Assembly (NCBI GenBank): GCA_964613455.1
Contig: CAZTGS010000013.1
Span: 1-33,023 of the forward strand
Source: SCGC-AAA076-P13 sp964613455
Lineage (GTDB): Bacteria; Pseudomonadota; Gammaproteobacteria; Magnimaribacterales; D2472
Reading direction: 5' to 3'
DNA: 33,023 nucleotides
Both the position numbers and the translations under genes were made by a program. The notes below the pieces were generated by a model. That model ran no database searches, had not been told where the DNA came from, and saw only the letters and a list, made by a program, of their open reading frames with translations. Of the stretch, positions 24,261 through 31,990 are shown piece by piece (within the stretch, counting starts at the first letter, position 1; each line of letters opens with the position of its first letter).

Positions 24261-25691
24261 TTATTTAATTAATGATTTAATTAGTTTTTCAAATCCATCT
24301 TTATAGGGCGGTCTAACGCCTTCAAATATTTTGTCTAATTTAAAACCAATATCTTTGAATACAGCCCTGGGATTCGAAAAATTTTTAAAGCCATCTTGTG
24401 CATGATATCTCCCCATTCCCGATGGCCCAACACCGCCAAAAGGAAGATCATTTTGTTGAATGTGACCAACTACATTATTAATAGTTACCCCACCAGAAGA
24501 AGTATTGTTAAGAATATTATTCTCCTCAGATTTGTCTGTGCCAAAGTAATATAATCCCAACGGTCTATCTTTAGAATTGACGGTAGCTATCGCTTCACTG
24601 ATGTTTTCGTATTCGAGAACTGGTAATACTGGTCCAAATATTTCTTCAGACATAATTTTCATGTCGTCAGTCACATTGGTAACTATAGTAGGAGGGATTT
24701 TATAAAATTCTTGTTGGGTAAAATCCTCATTTGAAGGATTAATTTGCTCAACATGGGCTCCCTTTTCTTTTGCGTCATCTAATAAATGATTAATTCTATC
24801 GAAGTGACGTTCGTTAATGATTGAAGTGTAGTCTTCGTTGTCCTTGATTTGCGGAAAAAAATCTGCAACAGCACTCTTTGCTTCTTTGATAAATTCATCT
24901 TTTTTATCTTTATGAACCATTACATAGTCTGGGGCCAAGCATATCTGTCCTGCGTTTAAAGTTTTACCAAACATAATTCTTTTTGCAGATATCTTCATGT
25001 CAGCACTATTTCCAATAACAACAGGAGATTTCCCACCAAGCTCAAGAGTTACTGGTACTAAATTTTGAGCTGCAGATTGCATTACATGTTTACCAACATT
25101 TCCACTACCGGTATATAACAAATGATCAAAATGAAGCTTAGTAAATGACTCACCAACATCAGGTCCACCCAAAAATGTAGCAAACTCGACTTCGTCATAT
25201 GCCTTGTCGCATAAGTCTTTCATTAAAGCTGCTGATGAAGGGGTAAGTTCACTTGGTTTGTGCATAACCTGGTTTCCAGCTGCAAATATTGCTGCCAAAG
25301 GACCAAAAGCTAAATTCATAGGGAAATTCCATGGAGAAATCATTCCAATAGTTCCTAAAGGTTCATACTTTACATATGATCTGGCTCCAAAAAGACCCAT
25401 AGGAAAATTAGATGATCTTTTTTCTACTTTAGTCCATTTCTTAATATTTTTAATTGCTGTATTTATTTCCGCAATAATTGAGTAAGCATCTGTCATTAGT
25501 GATGCATTTTTTGATCTATTTCCAAAATCTGCATTTAGTGCATCGGTCAGATCATACCTATTTTCCATTATCAGTGTCTTAAGTCTATTCAATCTATCTA
25601 TTCTTAACTTTATTGAAGGAGCGCCCTCATCTATAAAATATTTCTTTTGATTAGCTAAAACCTTATTCATATCGTCGTAAGCATTTTCCAT
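24261..25691 (-). CDS. Aldehyde dehydrogenase, coniferyl-aldehyde-dehydrogenase-like
   Basis: A 476-residue NAD(P)-dependent enzyme oxidising aldehydes to acids. Catalytic Cys251 is in NAGQICLAPDY, general base Glu217 in LELGGKSP, and the oxyanion Asn122 in SPWNFP. The NAGQICLAPDYV block, the short length and the C-terminal RPPYKDGFEKLI resemble coniferyl aldehyde dehydrogenases and the related fatty-aldehyde class 3 group. A long-chain aldehyde substrate is also possible. A strong AAGGAG lies 6 bases before the ATG and overlaps the stop of the SDR gene, suggesting coupled translation. Its position beside a dienoyl-CoA-reductase-like SDR hints at lipid-derived aldehydes. Confidence 0.88.
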   Translation of the reverse strand: MENAYDDMNKVLANQKKYFIDEGAPSIKLRIDRLNRLKTLIMENRYDLTDALNADFGNRSKNASLMTDAYSIIAEINTAIKNIKKWTKVEKRSSNFPMGLFGARSYVKYEPLGTIGMISPWNFPMNLAFGPLAAIFAAGNQVMHKPSELTPSSAALMKDLCDKAYDEVEFATFLGGPDVGESFTKLHFDHLLYTGSGNVGKHVMQSAAQNLVPVTLELGGKSPVVIGNSADMKISAKRIMFGKTLNAGQICLAPDYVMVHKDKKDEFIKEAKSAVADFFPQIKDNEDYTSIINERHFDRINHLLDDAKEKGAHVEQINPSNEDFTQQEFYKIPPTIVTNVTDDMKIMSEEIFGPVLPVLEYENISEAIATVNSKDRPLGLYYFGTDKSEENNILNNTSSGGVTINNVVGHIQQNDLPFGGVGPSGMGRYHAQDGFKNFSNPRAVFKDIGFKLDKIFEGVRPPYKDGFEKLIKSLIK

Positions 25692-25700
25692 TAAATCTCC

Positions 25701-26570
25701 TTAAGCCCTATCTGCTTTATCTTTGTTATTAGATGACCTTATCATAGCTCTCATTTGTTCCCAATCATCTTCACTTAGTTTATCTAAGTTTGAAAATGTT
25801 CCTCCACCAGTAAGATATTGAGCGCCATCAATAGCTATAGTTTGTCCAGTTAAATAATCACAACCATCAGCCATAAGAAATGTTGCTAAATTTTGAAGCT
25901 CGTTCATTTCACCAACTCTTCCCAACGGCACTTCCCCCATAACACTTCCATCATCACCGCTTGGATTAAGACGCTCCCAGGCACCTTTGGTTGGAAATGG
26001 TCCTGGGGCAATTGCATTTACTTTGATTCCATACTTGCCCCATTCTGCTGCAAGTGATTGCGTCATTGCATTAAGCCCAGATTTAGACATAGCTGAAGGA
26101 ACTACATAAGGTGATCCAGTCCATACCCAGGTAGCTAAAATAGAAATGATAGAACCTTTATGTTTTGCTTCAATCCATCTTTTTCCAACTGAGTGTGTAA
26201 TATAAAAAGTTCCGTGAAATACAATATTAGCAATAGCGTCAAAACCTTTGGGTGATAAATCTTTTGTTGGTGAAATAAAATTACCTGCTGCGTTATTAAC
26301 TAAACCGTCAAGAGGTGCTTCATCAAATATTCTCCCTATATAAGCGTCAACGTCAGCTGAAGCTCGGATATCTAAAGACTCATAAGCTACTGAAACTCCA
26401 TATTTATCTTCTAATTCAGAAGCTGTATCTTTAAGAACATTTTCTCTTCGTCCACATATAAAAATATTAGCACCATGCTCTGCATAATGAGATGCCATTT
26501 CTTTACCCAAACCAGTACCGCCACCTGTAACTAATATTCTTTTATCTTTTAATAAATCTTTTTTAAACAT
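25701..26570 (-). CDS. Short-chain dehydrogenase/reductase, 2,4-dienoyl-CoA-reductase-like
   Basis: A 289-residue Rossmann-fold SDR. TGGGTGLG at 15-22 binds NAD(P), NNAAGN is at 92-97, and the GSPYVVPSAMSK to AEWGKYGIKVNAIAPGP region resembles mitochondrial-type 2,4-dienoyl-CoA reductase. As in that group, the classical Tyr-x3-Lys position is Ser159-x3-Lys163. The upstream tyrosine used by those enzymes instead aligns with Trp148 here, so the catalytic acid is uncertain. The longer ORF start at 26606 is rejected: the ATG at 26570 has GGAG six bases upstream and overlaps the hemH stop by only 8 bases. It would help degrade unsaturated fatty acids if active on dienoyl-CoA. Confidence 0.85.
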   Translation of the reverse strand: MFKKDLLKDKRILVTGGGTGLGKEMASHYAEHGANIFICGRRENVLKDTASELEDKYGVSVAYESLDIRASADVDAYIGRIFDEAPLDGLVNNAAGNFISPTKDLSPKGFDAIANIVFHGTFYITHSVGKRWIEAKHKGSIISILATWVWTGSPYVVPSAMSKSGLNAMTQSLAAEWGKYGIKVNAIAPGPFPTKGAWERLNPSGDDGSVMGEVPLGRVGEMNELQNLATFLMADGCDYLTGQTIAIDGAQYLTGGGTFSNLDKLSEDDWEQMRAMIRSSNNKDKADRA

Positions 26571-27588
26571 GATTTTCTCCATTTTTATTGCTATCAATAA
26601 TATCAATTATTGCTTCAGCCCATTTATCTGAGTAATTAAGGGAAGGAACATAATCTAAAGTTTCCCCGCCAGCTTCGATAAATAATTCTTGATATTCATC
26701 TCCAATTTCAATAATTGTTTCTAAACAGTCGGCTGTAAATGCTGGAGAGAAGACTAATACTTTCTTACTTCCTTCATTAGGTAATTGTTCTAAGACAGTG
26801 TCTGTGAATGGATCAAGCCACTTATTTGTTAATCTTGATTGAAATGTGACAACATATTTTGAAGGATCTATTTCTAACTTGTTAGCAAGTATTTTAGTTG
26901 TCTCATAGACAGTAGCTTTGTAGCAAAATTTATTCTTCTCAGTTATCCCAATCTCGCAATCATGATCATTACACATACTTCCAGTATAGACGTTATCAAC
27001 ATGACTATTGGGTACTCCGTGATAGCTAAAAATTATCTTGTCATATGAATTAATGTCAAAGTCTTTGGCCTTATCTAACCAGGCTTCAATAAACTTAGGG
27101 TTGTCATAGAATTGATTGATAAAAGTTATTTTAGGTATAACCCATTTATCTGACAAACACCTTGTTACCTCTTTAAATACAGACCCTGTAGTTGCAGCGG
27201 CATAATGAGGAAATAAAGGAAGAATTATTATTTCATCTGGATTTTTGAGCAACATTTTTTCTAGAGTATTTTTTATTGAAGGTGATTGATACCTCATTGC
27301 AAATTGAACATCCATGCTTGGTAATTTACTAGAAACAACATCAGTTAACTTTTTGGTGTTGTGAAGTAATGGTGATCCGTATTCTGGATTCCATACTTTT
27401 TTATATATTTTAGAAGAGCTAAAAGATCTTGTAGGACAAATTATAAAATTAACCAATAAAAATCTTAGAATTGGATTTATGTTAATAACCTTTTCATCTG
27501 AAAGAAATTGTTGTAAATATTTAAAGACATTAAAGTAGGATGGGCTATCGGGAGTACCTAGGTTAACAATCAATACAGCTTTTTTCAT
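26563..27588 (-). CDS. hemH: Ferrochelatase
   Basis: A 341-residue enzyme that inserts Fe2+ into protoporphyrin IX to finish heme synthesis. Signature blocks are VLIVNLGTPDSP, YGSPLLHNTKKL, AMRYQSPSI, LPLFPHYAAATTGSV, SYHGVP with metal-binding His190, FQSRLTNKWLDP, and FSPAFTADCLETI with Glu290. Three cysteines cluster at 206, 211 and 222, in a segment where some bacterial ferrochelatases carry an internal [2Fe-2S] cluster; Cys144 and Cys288 are further candidates. It follows the MFS gene after 3 bases and overlaps the SDR gene by 8. Confidence 0.95.
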   Translation of the reverse strand: MKKAVLIVNLGTPDSPSYFNVFKYLQQFLSDEKVININPILRFLLVNFIICPTRSFSSSKIYKKVWNPEYGSPLLHNTKKLTDVVSSKLPSMDVQFAMRYQSPSIKNTLEKMLLKNPDEIIILPLFPHYAAATTGSVFKEVTRCLSDKWVIPKITFINQFYDNPKFIEAWLDKAKDFDINSYDKIIFSYHGVPNSHVDNVYTGSMCNDHDCEIGITEKNKFCYKATVYETTKILANKLEIDPSKYVVTFQSRLTNKWLDPFTDTVLEQLPNEGSKKVLVFSPAFTADCLETIIEIGDEYQELFIEAGGETLDYVPSLNYSDKWAEAIIDIIDSNKNGENHV

Positions 27589-27591
27589 GTT

Positions 27592-28776
27592 CTAATTTTT
27601 ATACTTAAATATAGGATGACTTATTATAAATATAATTATAGATATAGATAATAAAGAATTAAAATAATACAAATAGGATGGGTTCAACGAATATATTGGC
27701 ATAGCAATGAAAGGCGTTAACATATGCCCTATTGGGTACACTGAGCCAAGATATCCAGCTGCTGAACCTTGATGCTCAGGAGCTTGAGACAGGGATAGAG
27801 AAGATGATAGTGCTGGTCTAAGCATTCCTGCTCCAAAGCCGTTAATAATAATAGATAAATAATATATTGTTATTTTATTAAAAAATGCCATCGTAAAATA
27901 AGAGAAAGTTAATAAAATAGTACCGTATATAAGTAATTTATAGTTACTTAGTGGGAAAGCATCCGTGAATAGGTACTGGCTAACTATCGTTGATATAGAG
28001 AGTAATACAAAAGTCATACTAACTATAATTGGTAAATCATCCAAATATGAATAGTTATCAAATATATAAAAACCAATAGATTGAAGAAGTGATGCTTGGC
28101 AAAGACTAGCTACAGAGGCAACCGCAAGAAATGGCCATATAGTGCCTGATAGCCAGGAAATATTTGATACTGGTTCTTCTGATTTTTTATGAATACTAGT
28201 ATTCTCTAAGTTTAGATAGATTCCGACAGAAGCCACAAGACCAAGAAAACTAAATACATAAAAAGGTGTTTCTTTTGTTATGAGAATTAAAAAGCCTCCA
28301 AACAGCGGTCCTGCAACTGTTCCTAGGAGAAAGCTAGATTCTAGTCTTGCGAACTTAAGAGTTCTTTTATCTCTTGATGTATTGTCTGCAATATAAGCAA
28401 ATGAAGCTGGTCTTGAAGCAGATCCAAGTAATCCATTTAAGAGCCTTCCGAGAATTAGTAAAGGAAATAGAAAAACAACATCTAAGAGATTTTTTTCAAC
28501 AAGAAATAAGGGAGTAATCATTGCTATTAGAGATAGTGAGTAACCAACAAGGCCAATAATAGCTATATTTCTTCTTCCGTAACGATCACTAGCCCTGCCC
28601 CAAGAGGCGCTAGTAAGAGCCCATGCTATGGCTGATATAGCAAATACTAAAGATGTTTGAACCTCACTAAGACCTAAATCCCTTGCTAGAGGTGGGACTA
28701 TTACAAAAACGAATGACTGACCAAGACCAACAGAAAAAAGACCAAATTTAAGCCATGATGAGCCATTAGACTTCAT
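27592..28776 (-). CDS. Major facilitator superfamily transporter
   Basis: A 394-residue inner-membrane protein with about 12 transmembrane helices. The MFS loop 2-3 motif is visible as GRASDRYGRRNIAIIG, with PPLARDLGLSEVQTSLVF before it and GRLLNGLLGSASRPASFAYIAD in helices 4-5. The arrangement suggests a drug/H+ antiporter-like subfamily, but the substrate is unknown. It shares one base with the trpS stop and lies just before hemH. Confidence 0.9.
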   Translation of the reverse strand: MKSNGSSWLKFGLFSVGLGQSFVFVIVPPLARDLGLSEVQTSLVFAISAIAWALTSASWGRASDRYGRRNIAIIGLVGYSLSLIAMITPLFLVEKNLLDVVFLFPLLILGRLLNGLLGSASRPASFAYIADNTSRDKRTLKFARLESSFLLGTVAGPLFGGFLILITKETPFYVFSFLGLVASVGIYLNLENTSIHKKSEEPVSNISWLSGTIWPFLAVASVASLCQASLLQSIGFYIFDNYSYLDDLPIIVSMTFVLLSISTIVSQYLFTDAFPLSNYKLLIYGTILLTFSYFTMAFFNKITIYYLSIIINGFGAGMLRPALSSSLSLSQAPEHQGSAAGYLGSVYPIGHMLTPFIAMPIYSLNPSYLYYFNSLLSISIIIFIISHPIFKYKN

Positions 28777-29768
28777 TAACTAATTTTTTTAATGCCGACT
28801 GAATCTCTAATAGATTCTATTTTTTCTTTAGCGATAACTTTAACCTTAGAAGCTCCGTCACTCAAAAGATCATTGATTAAATCTGAATCTTGAGAAAGGG
28901 TTTCATATTTTTCACGAATTGGCTTGATTTCATTGTTAACTATTTCAAAAAGTTTATTTTTAGCATCTCCCCACGAAATGCCATCTTTATAATCTTTAGT
29001 TAGTTCATTAATTTGATCTTCATTGGCAAAATAAGAGAATAAGGAATGAACTGTGCAATCTGAATGATCTTTTGGCTGACCTGGCTCTAATGAGTTTGTT
29101 ACTATTTTGGCTATAGATTTTTTCAGGACTTTTTCAGTTGAGAGAAATGGGATTATATTTCCATAAGATTTACTCATCTTTCTTCCATCCACACCTGGAA
29201 CCACTTCTTTGTTTGATTGAATAATAGCTTCAGGAATTTCAAATGTATTTTTGTAGATATGATTGAACCTTCCAGCAATATCTCTAGTCATCTCAATGTG
29301 CTGCATTTGATCAGAGCCCACAGGCACATGGGTAGCATTAAACATTAATATATCTGCAGCCATTAAAATTGGATATGAAAAAAGACCCATTGTGATTCCT
29401 TTATCTTCATCACTATCATTAATAGCAGTGGCTGCTTTATAGGCATGAGATCTATTCATTAAACCCTTAGCTGTTACACAGCTCAATATCCAACTTAACT
29501 CCATTATTTCTGGAACATCAGATTGTCTATAAAAATAAGATCTACTTGTATCAAGACCTGCTGAAAGCCAGGATAAAGCTACATTTTTAACAGAATCATC
29601 TACCTCTTGAGAATTAGAATTCTTAATAATGGCGTGATAATCTGCTAAAAAATAAAAAGACTCATCAAAATCTTTGGCTAAATGAAGTGCAGGTTTGATA
29701 GCTCCTAAATAATTTCCTATATGAGGAGTACCAGTTGTCGTAATACCTGTTAGAATTCGTTTTTTCAT
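28776..29768 (-). CDS. trpS: Tryptophan--tRNA ligase
   Basis: A 330-residue class I aminoacyl-tRNA synthetase charging tRNA-Trp. The HIGH-like motif is TGTPHIGNYLGAIKP at the N-terminus, and KMSKS is at 197-201 in GVDGRKMSKSYGN. VGSDQMQHIEMTRDIAGRFN is the TrpS signature. Length is typical. It is the first gene of the long minus-strand run and is divergent from the DUF349 gene with only 33 bases between, so its promoter lies in that gap or in the neighbouring coding sequence. Confidence 0.97.
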   Translation of the reverse strand: MKKRILTGITTTGTPHIGNYLGAIKPALHLAKDFDESFYFLADYHAIIKNSNSQEVDDSVKNVALSWLSAGLDTSRSYFYRQSDVPEIMELSWILSCVTAKGLMNRSHAYKAATAINDSDEDKGITMGLFSYPILMAADILMFNATHVPVGSDQMQHIEMTRDIAGRFNHIYKNTFEIPEAIIQSNKEVVPGVDGRKMSKSYGNIIPFLSTEKVLKKSIAKIVTNSLEPGQPKDHSDCTVHSLFSYFANEDQINELTKDYKDGISWGDAKNKLFEIVNNEIKPIREKYETLSQDSDLINDLLSDGASKVKVIAKEKIESIRDSVGIKKIS

Positions 29769-29771
29769 TTG

Positions 29772-29783
29772 TTATAATTATAA
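29772..29783. promoter_or_regulatory. Possible shared bidirectional -10 region for trpS and the DUF349 gene
   Basis: TTATAATTATAA is a perfect 12-base palindrome in the 33-base divergent gap. It contains TATAAT on both strands (29773-29778 plus; 29777-29782 minus). The minus-strand box is so near the trpS ATG that transcription from it would give a nearly leaderless message. The -35 regions are poor, so this is tentative. Confidence 0.35.
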
Positions 29784-29801
29784 ACATCAAAAGAGATTAT
29801 T

Positions 29802-31232
29802 GTGGAAACTAGTCAAGATTTATTTAAACAGTTAGACGAAGCTGAGAAGTTATTCGCTAGCGGCTCTATTAAAAATGCTCAAAAGCGCGTTCGTGATGTC
29901 ATATCTAAAACCAAAACCATTGGCAAGGTCCCAAATAAACTAAGGCATAAACTTAACTTTGCTATTGGACAATCTAGATATTTTGATGAGATGTCATCCT
30001 TTGCGGCCAATCCTAAACGAGAAGAACTAATATCTGAAATAAATAATATTATTTCAAATCCGCTTTCTGAACCAAAAAAACAAGCTAATACCATTCATGA
30101 TATACAAACCAAATGGCAGTTACTTGATTTATCAAGCAGACCAGCATCAAGAGATCAATGGTCTAAATTTAATGAGCTAACCAACAAAGCATGGGAGCCA
30201 TGCAAAGAGTACTTTGATGAGTTAAAAGAAATTAAAATAACTAACGCTAATGAAAGAATGTTAATTGTTAACAGTATTAATGAATACGTTGAACGCAATT
30301 CTTCGAAATGGCCTGATGTAAGAACACTTATTCAATTTTTAAGACAGAGTTTTGATAAATGGCAAGAATTTGCACCAGTTCTAGATAAAGATCTTAATAA
30401 ATTAAAATCTGCATATTTTGAAGCTAGAAAACCAATAAACGACCATATTAAAAAACAAGAACAATTAGTAGTTAGTGCTAAAGAGTCCTTAATAGCCAAG
30501 GTTGAGGCAATATCAAGTGACGATAATGATCTTTGCATCAAACAATTCAATGACCTTAAAAATGACTGGAAAATGGCTGGATCTGCTGGGAGAAAATTAG
30601 ATAATAAATTGTGGGATAGGTTTAATAAATCCGCAGATAGATTTTTTAATGCAAAAAAGGAAGTTGTAGATGCTGAAATAACATTGCTCAAAGGGCTACA
30701 GCAATCATTAAAAGCAAATGAAAAAAGTGTTCATGAGGTTGAGTCTGAGCTAAGCGAACTAAAAAATATTTCTAAAACTCAAGAATTCAAGTCTATAAAA
30801 GATGATTTGTATAATGTTAAGAATAAAGCCATAAAAGAGACAAAAGAACTAAAAGTTAAATCCTATTTAGCTATTTATGATCTTCTAAATACACCTAAAT
30901 CAGAGATAAATAATCTTTCTAAGGTTATTTCATCAGCGATAGAGAAGAGTTGGAATAACAAAAAATCAAATAAAGATAATCTTTTATATAGCTGTATCAA
31001 ATTAGAAATATTGGCATCCTTGGAATCATTGAAGAAAGATTCTAATTTAAGACAAAAAATACAATTAGAGATGCTTTCAGAAAAGTTCAATAAGTCTGCT
31101 AGTAATTTGGGCACTTTAGATGATTTGATCATTCACTTTATTGAAAATTTCTCAGAAAAAGATGCAGGAGCACCTGAGAAAAAGTTATGGGATAGAGCTG
31201 CTAAAGCTGCTGAGATCTTGTTAGCAAAGTAA
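29802..31232 (+). CDS. DUF349 domain protein
   Basis: A 476-residue, highly charged, mostly helical cytoplasmic protein. At least one clear DUF349 repeat is LKNDWKMAGSAGRKLDNKLWDRFNKSADRFFNAKK (about residues 251-285). Weaker copies include the one around IQTKWQLLDLSSRPASRDQWSKFNELTNKAWE. Long coiled-coil-like stretches are likely. Function of the family is not established. The start is GTG at 29802 with AAAGAG about seven bases upstream. It stands alone between divergent trpS and the convergent cytochrome b561 gene. Confidence 0.85.
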   Translation: METSQDLFKQLDEAEKLFASGSIKNAQKRVRDVISKTKTIGKVPNKLRHKLNFAIGQSRYFDEMSSFAANPKREELISEINNIISNPLSEPKKQANTIHDIQTKWQLLDLSSRPASRDQWSKFNELTNKAWEPCKEYFDELKEIKITNANERMLIVNSINEYVERNSSKWPDVRTLIQFLRQSFDKWQEFAPVLDKDLNKLKSAYFEARKPINDHIKKQEQLVVSAKESLIAKVEAISSDDNDLCIKQFNDLKNDWKMAGSAGRKLDNKLWDRFNKSADRFFNAKKEVVDAEITLLKGLQQSLKANEKSVHEVESELSELKNISKTQEFKSIKDDLYNVKNKAIKETKELKVKSYLAIYDLLNTPKSEINNLSKVISSAIEKSWNNKKSNKDNLLYSCIKLEILASLESLKKDSNLRQKIQLEMLSEKFNKSASNLGTLDDLIIHFIENFSEKDAGAPEKKLWDRAAKAAEILLAK

Positions 31233-31258
31233 TATTTGATTCGCCCCAGGGCATCTTA

Positions 31259-31792
31259 TTAATTCTTTGTTGTCCAAAACTTTGACATATTAGAAGCTGT
31301 GCTGTCTTTTAAAACAAAGTGATGATAAATAGCAGCAAGAATATGAATGACAATTAAGGCGATAATGGCGTTTGTACAAAATTCATGAATCCCTCTTACT
31401 ATCTCAAAGAAACTAGCATTAGGATTTGCAAAAGCAAGATCATATGAACCGAATACGATTATTGGATCGGAAGCATAAGTAGCTGAAATTATTCCTGTCG
31501 TTACCAATACTGCCATCAGAATATATAAACCATAATGCCCTATGTGTGCTGTGAGGACTTGCCATTTTGACATTGAGCTAGGTAGACTAGGTGCGCCATA
31601 TTTATATCGAAGAATTATTCGTAAGACTAATAAAAAAGTAATGATTAAACCCATAGTGGCATGATCCGCTCGAGATTCTAATCTATCCCATAATTCCATT
31701 TCTCCACCAAATTTCTGGGCTACGTTTAAATCAATCATAATTGCAATGGCCATCAACCAATGTATTATTTTTTGAGATTTCAGATAGTCCAT
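31259..31792 (-). CDS. Cytochrome b561 family protein
   Basis: A 177-residue inner-membrane di-heme protein with four transmembrane helices, of the bacterial CybB type. Candidate heme-ligand histidines are His11 (IIHWLMA), His44 (ADHATMG), His136 (GIHEFCTNA) and His150 (VIHILAAIYHH), one in each helix as expected. Such proteins move electrons between quinol and a partner, or act as superoxide:quinone oxidoreductase. It lies 26 bases from the convergent DUF349 gene and is divergent from the TonB-dependent receptor. Confidence 0.92.
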   Translation of the reverse strand: MDYLKSQKIIHWLMAIAIMIDLNVAQKFGGEMELWDRLESRADHATMGLIITFLLVLRIILRYKYGAPSLPSSMSKWQVLTAHIGHYGLYILMAVLVTTGIISATYASDPIIVFGSYDLAFANPNASFFEIVRGIHEFCTNAIIALIVIHILAAIYHHFVLKDSTASNMSKFWTTKN

Positions 31793-31973
31793 TAATTACA
31801 ACCTTTGCGAATTTAATTTAATAACAAAATTACCATAAAGTAATCTTTTTATCATTCGTTATAAGACATTAAATGTTCAGTAATTATGTATTATTTGCAT
31901 CTCTAGTTGTAATTTTCTATCCAAGTGGTTAATATTAAGTTTCAATACATTTTTCAACTTACTGTTGATACTA
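31793..31973. other. Intergenic region upstream of the TonB-dependent receptor
   Basis: With the RBS hairpin that follows, this is the largest gap in the window, 198 bases between divergent genes. It must hold the promoters of both the cytochrome b561 and the receptor. I see only AT-rich sequence without convincing -35/-10 pairs, no Fur-box-like 19-mer and no ORF of note. Confidence 0.6.
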
Positions 31974-31989
31974 AATTCCGGGGGGAATT
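31974..31989 (+). promoter_or_regulatory. Hairpin covering the ribosome binding site of the TonB-dependent receptor
   Basis: AATTCC at 31974-31979 is an exact inverted copy of GGAATT at 31984-31989, with GGGG as loop. The G6 run (31980-31985) is the only Shine-Dalgarno-like sequence before the ATG at 31991. The stem would cover it, so folding could limit translation initiation. Confidence 0.4.
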
Positions 31990-31990
31990 C

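Noticed and set aside
26571..26606. Longer SDR start at 26606 inside hemH
   Set aside because: The ATG at 26570 has a well-spaced GGAG and begins at the usual SDR N-terminus.
30332..30691. 119-codon minus-strand ORF opposite the DUF349 gene
   Set aside because: Antisense shadow of a well-supported gene; no recognisable domain or Shine-Dalgarno.
31243..31252. GCCC-CA-GGGC repeat after the DUF349 gene as a possible terminator
   Set aside because: The loop would be only two bases and no T tract follows on either strand.
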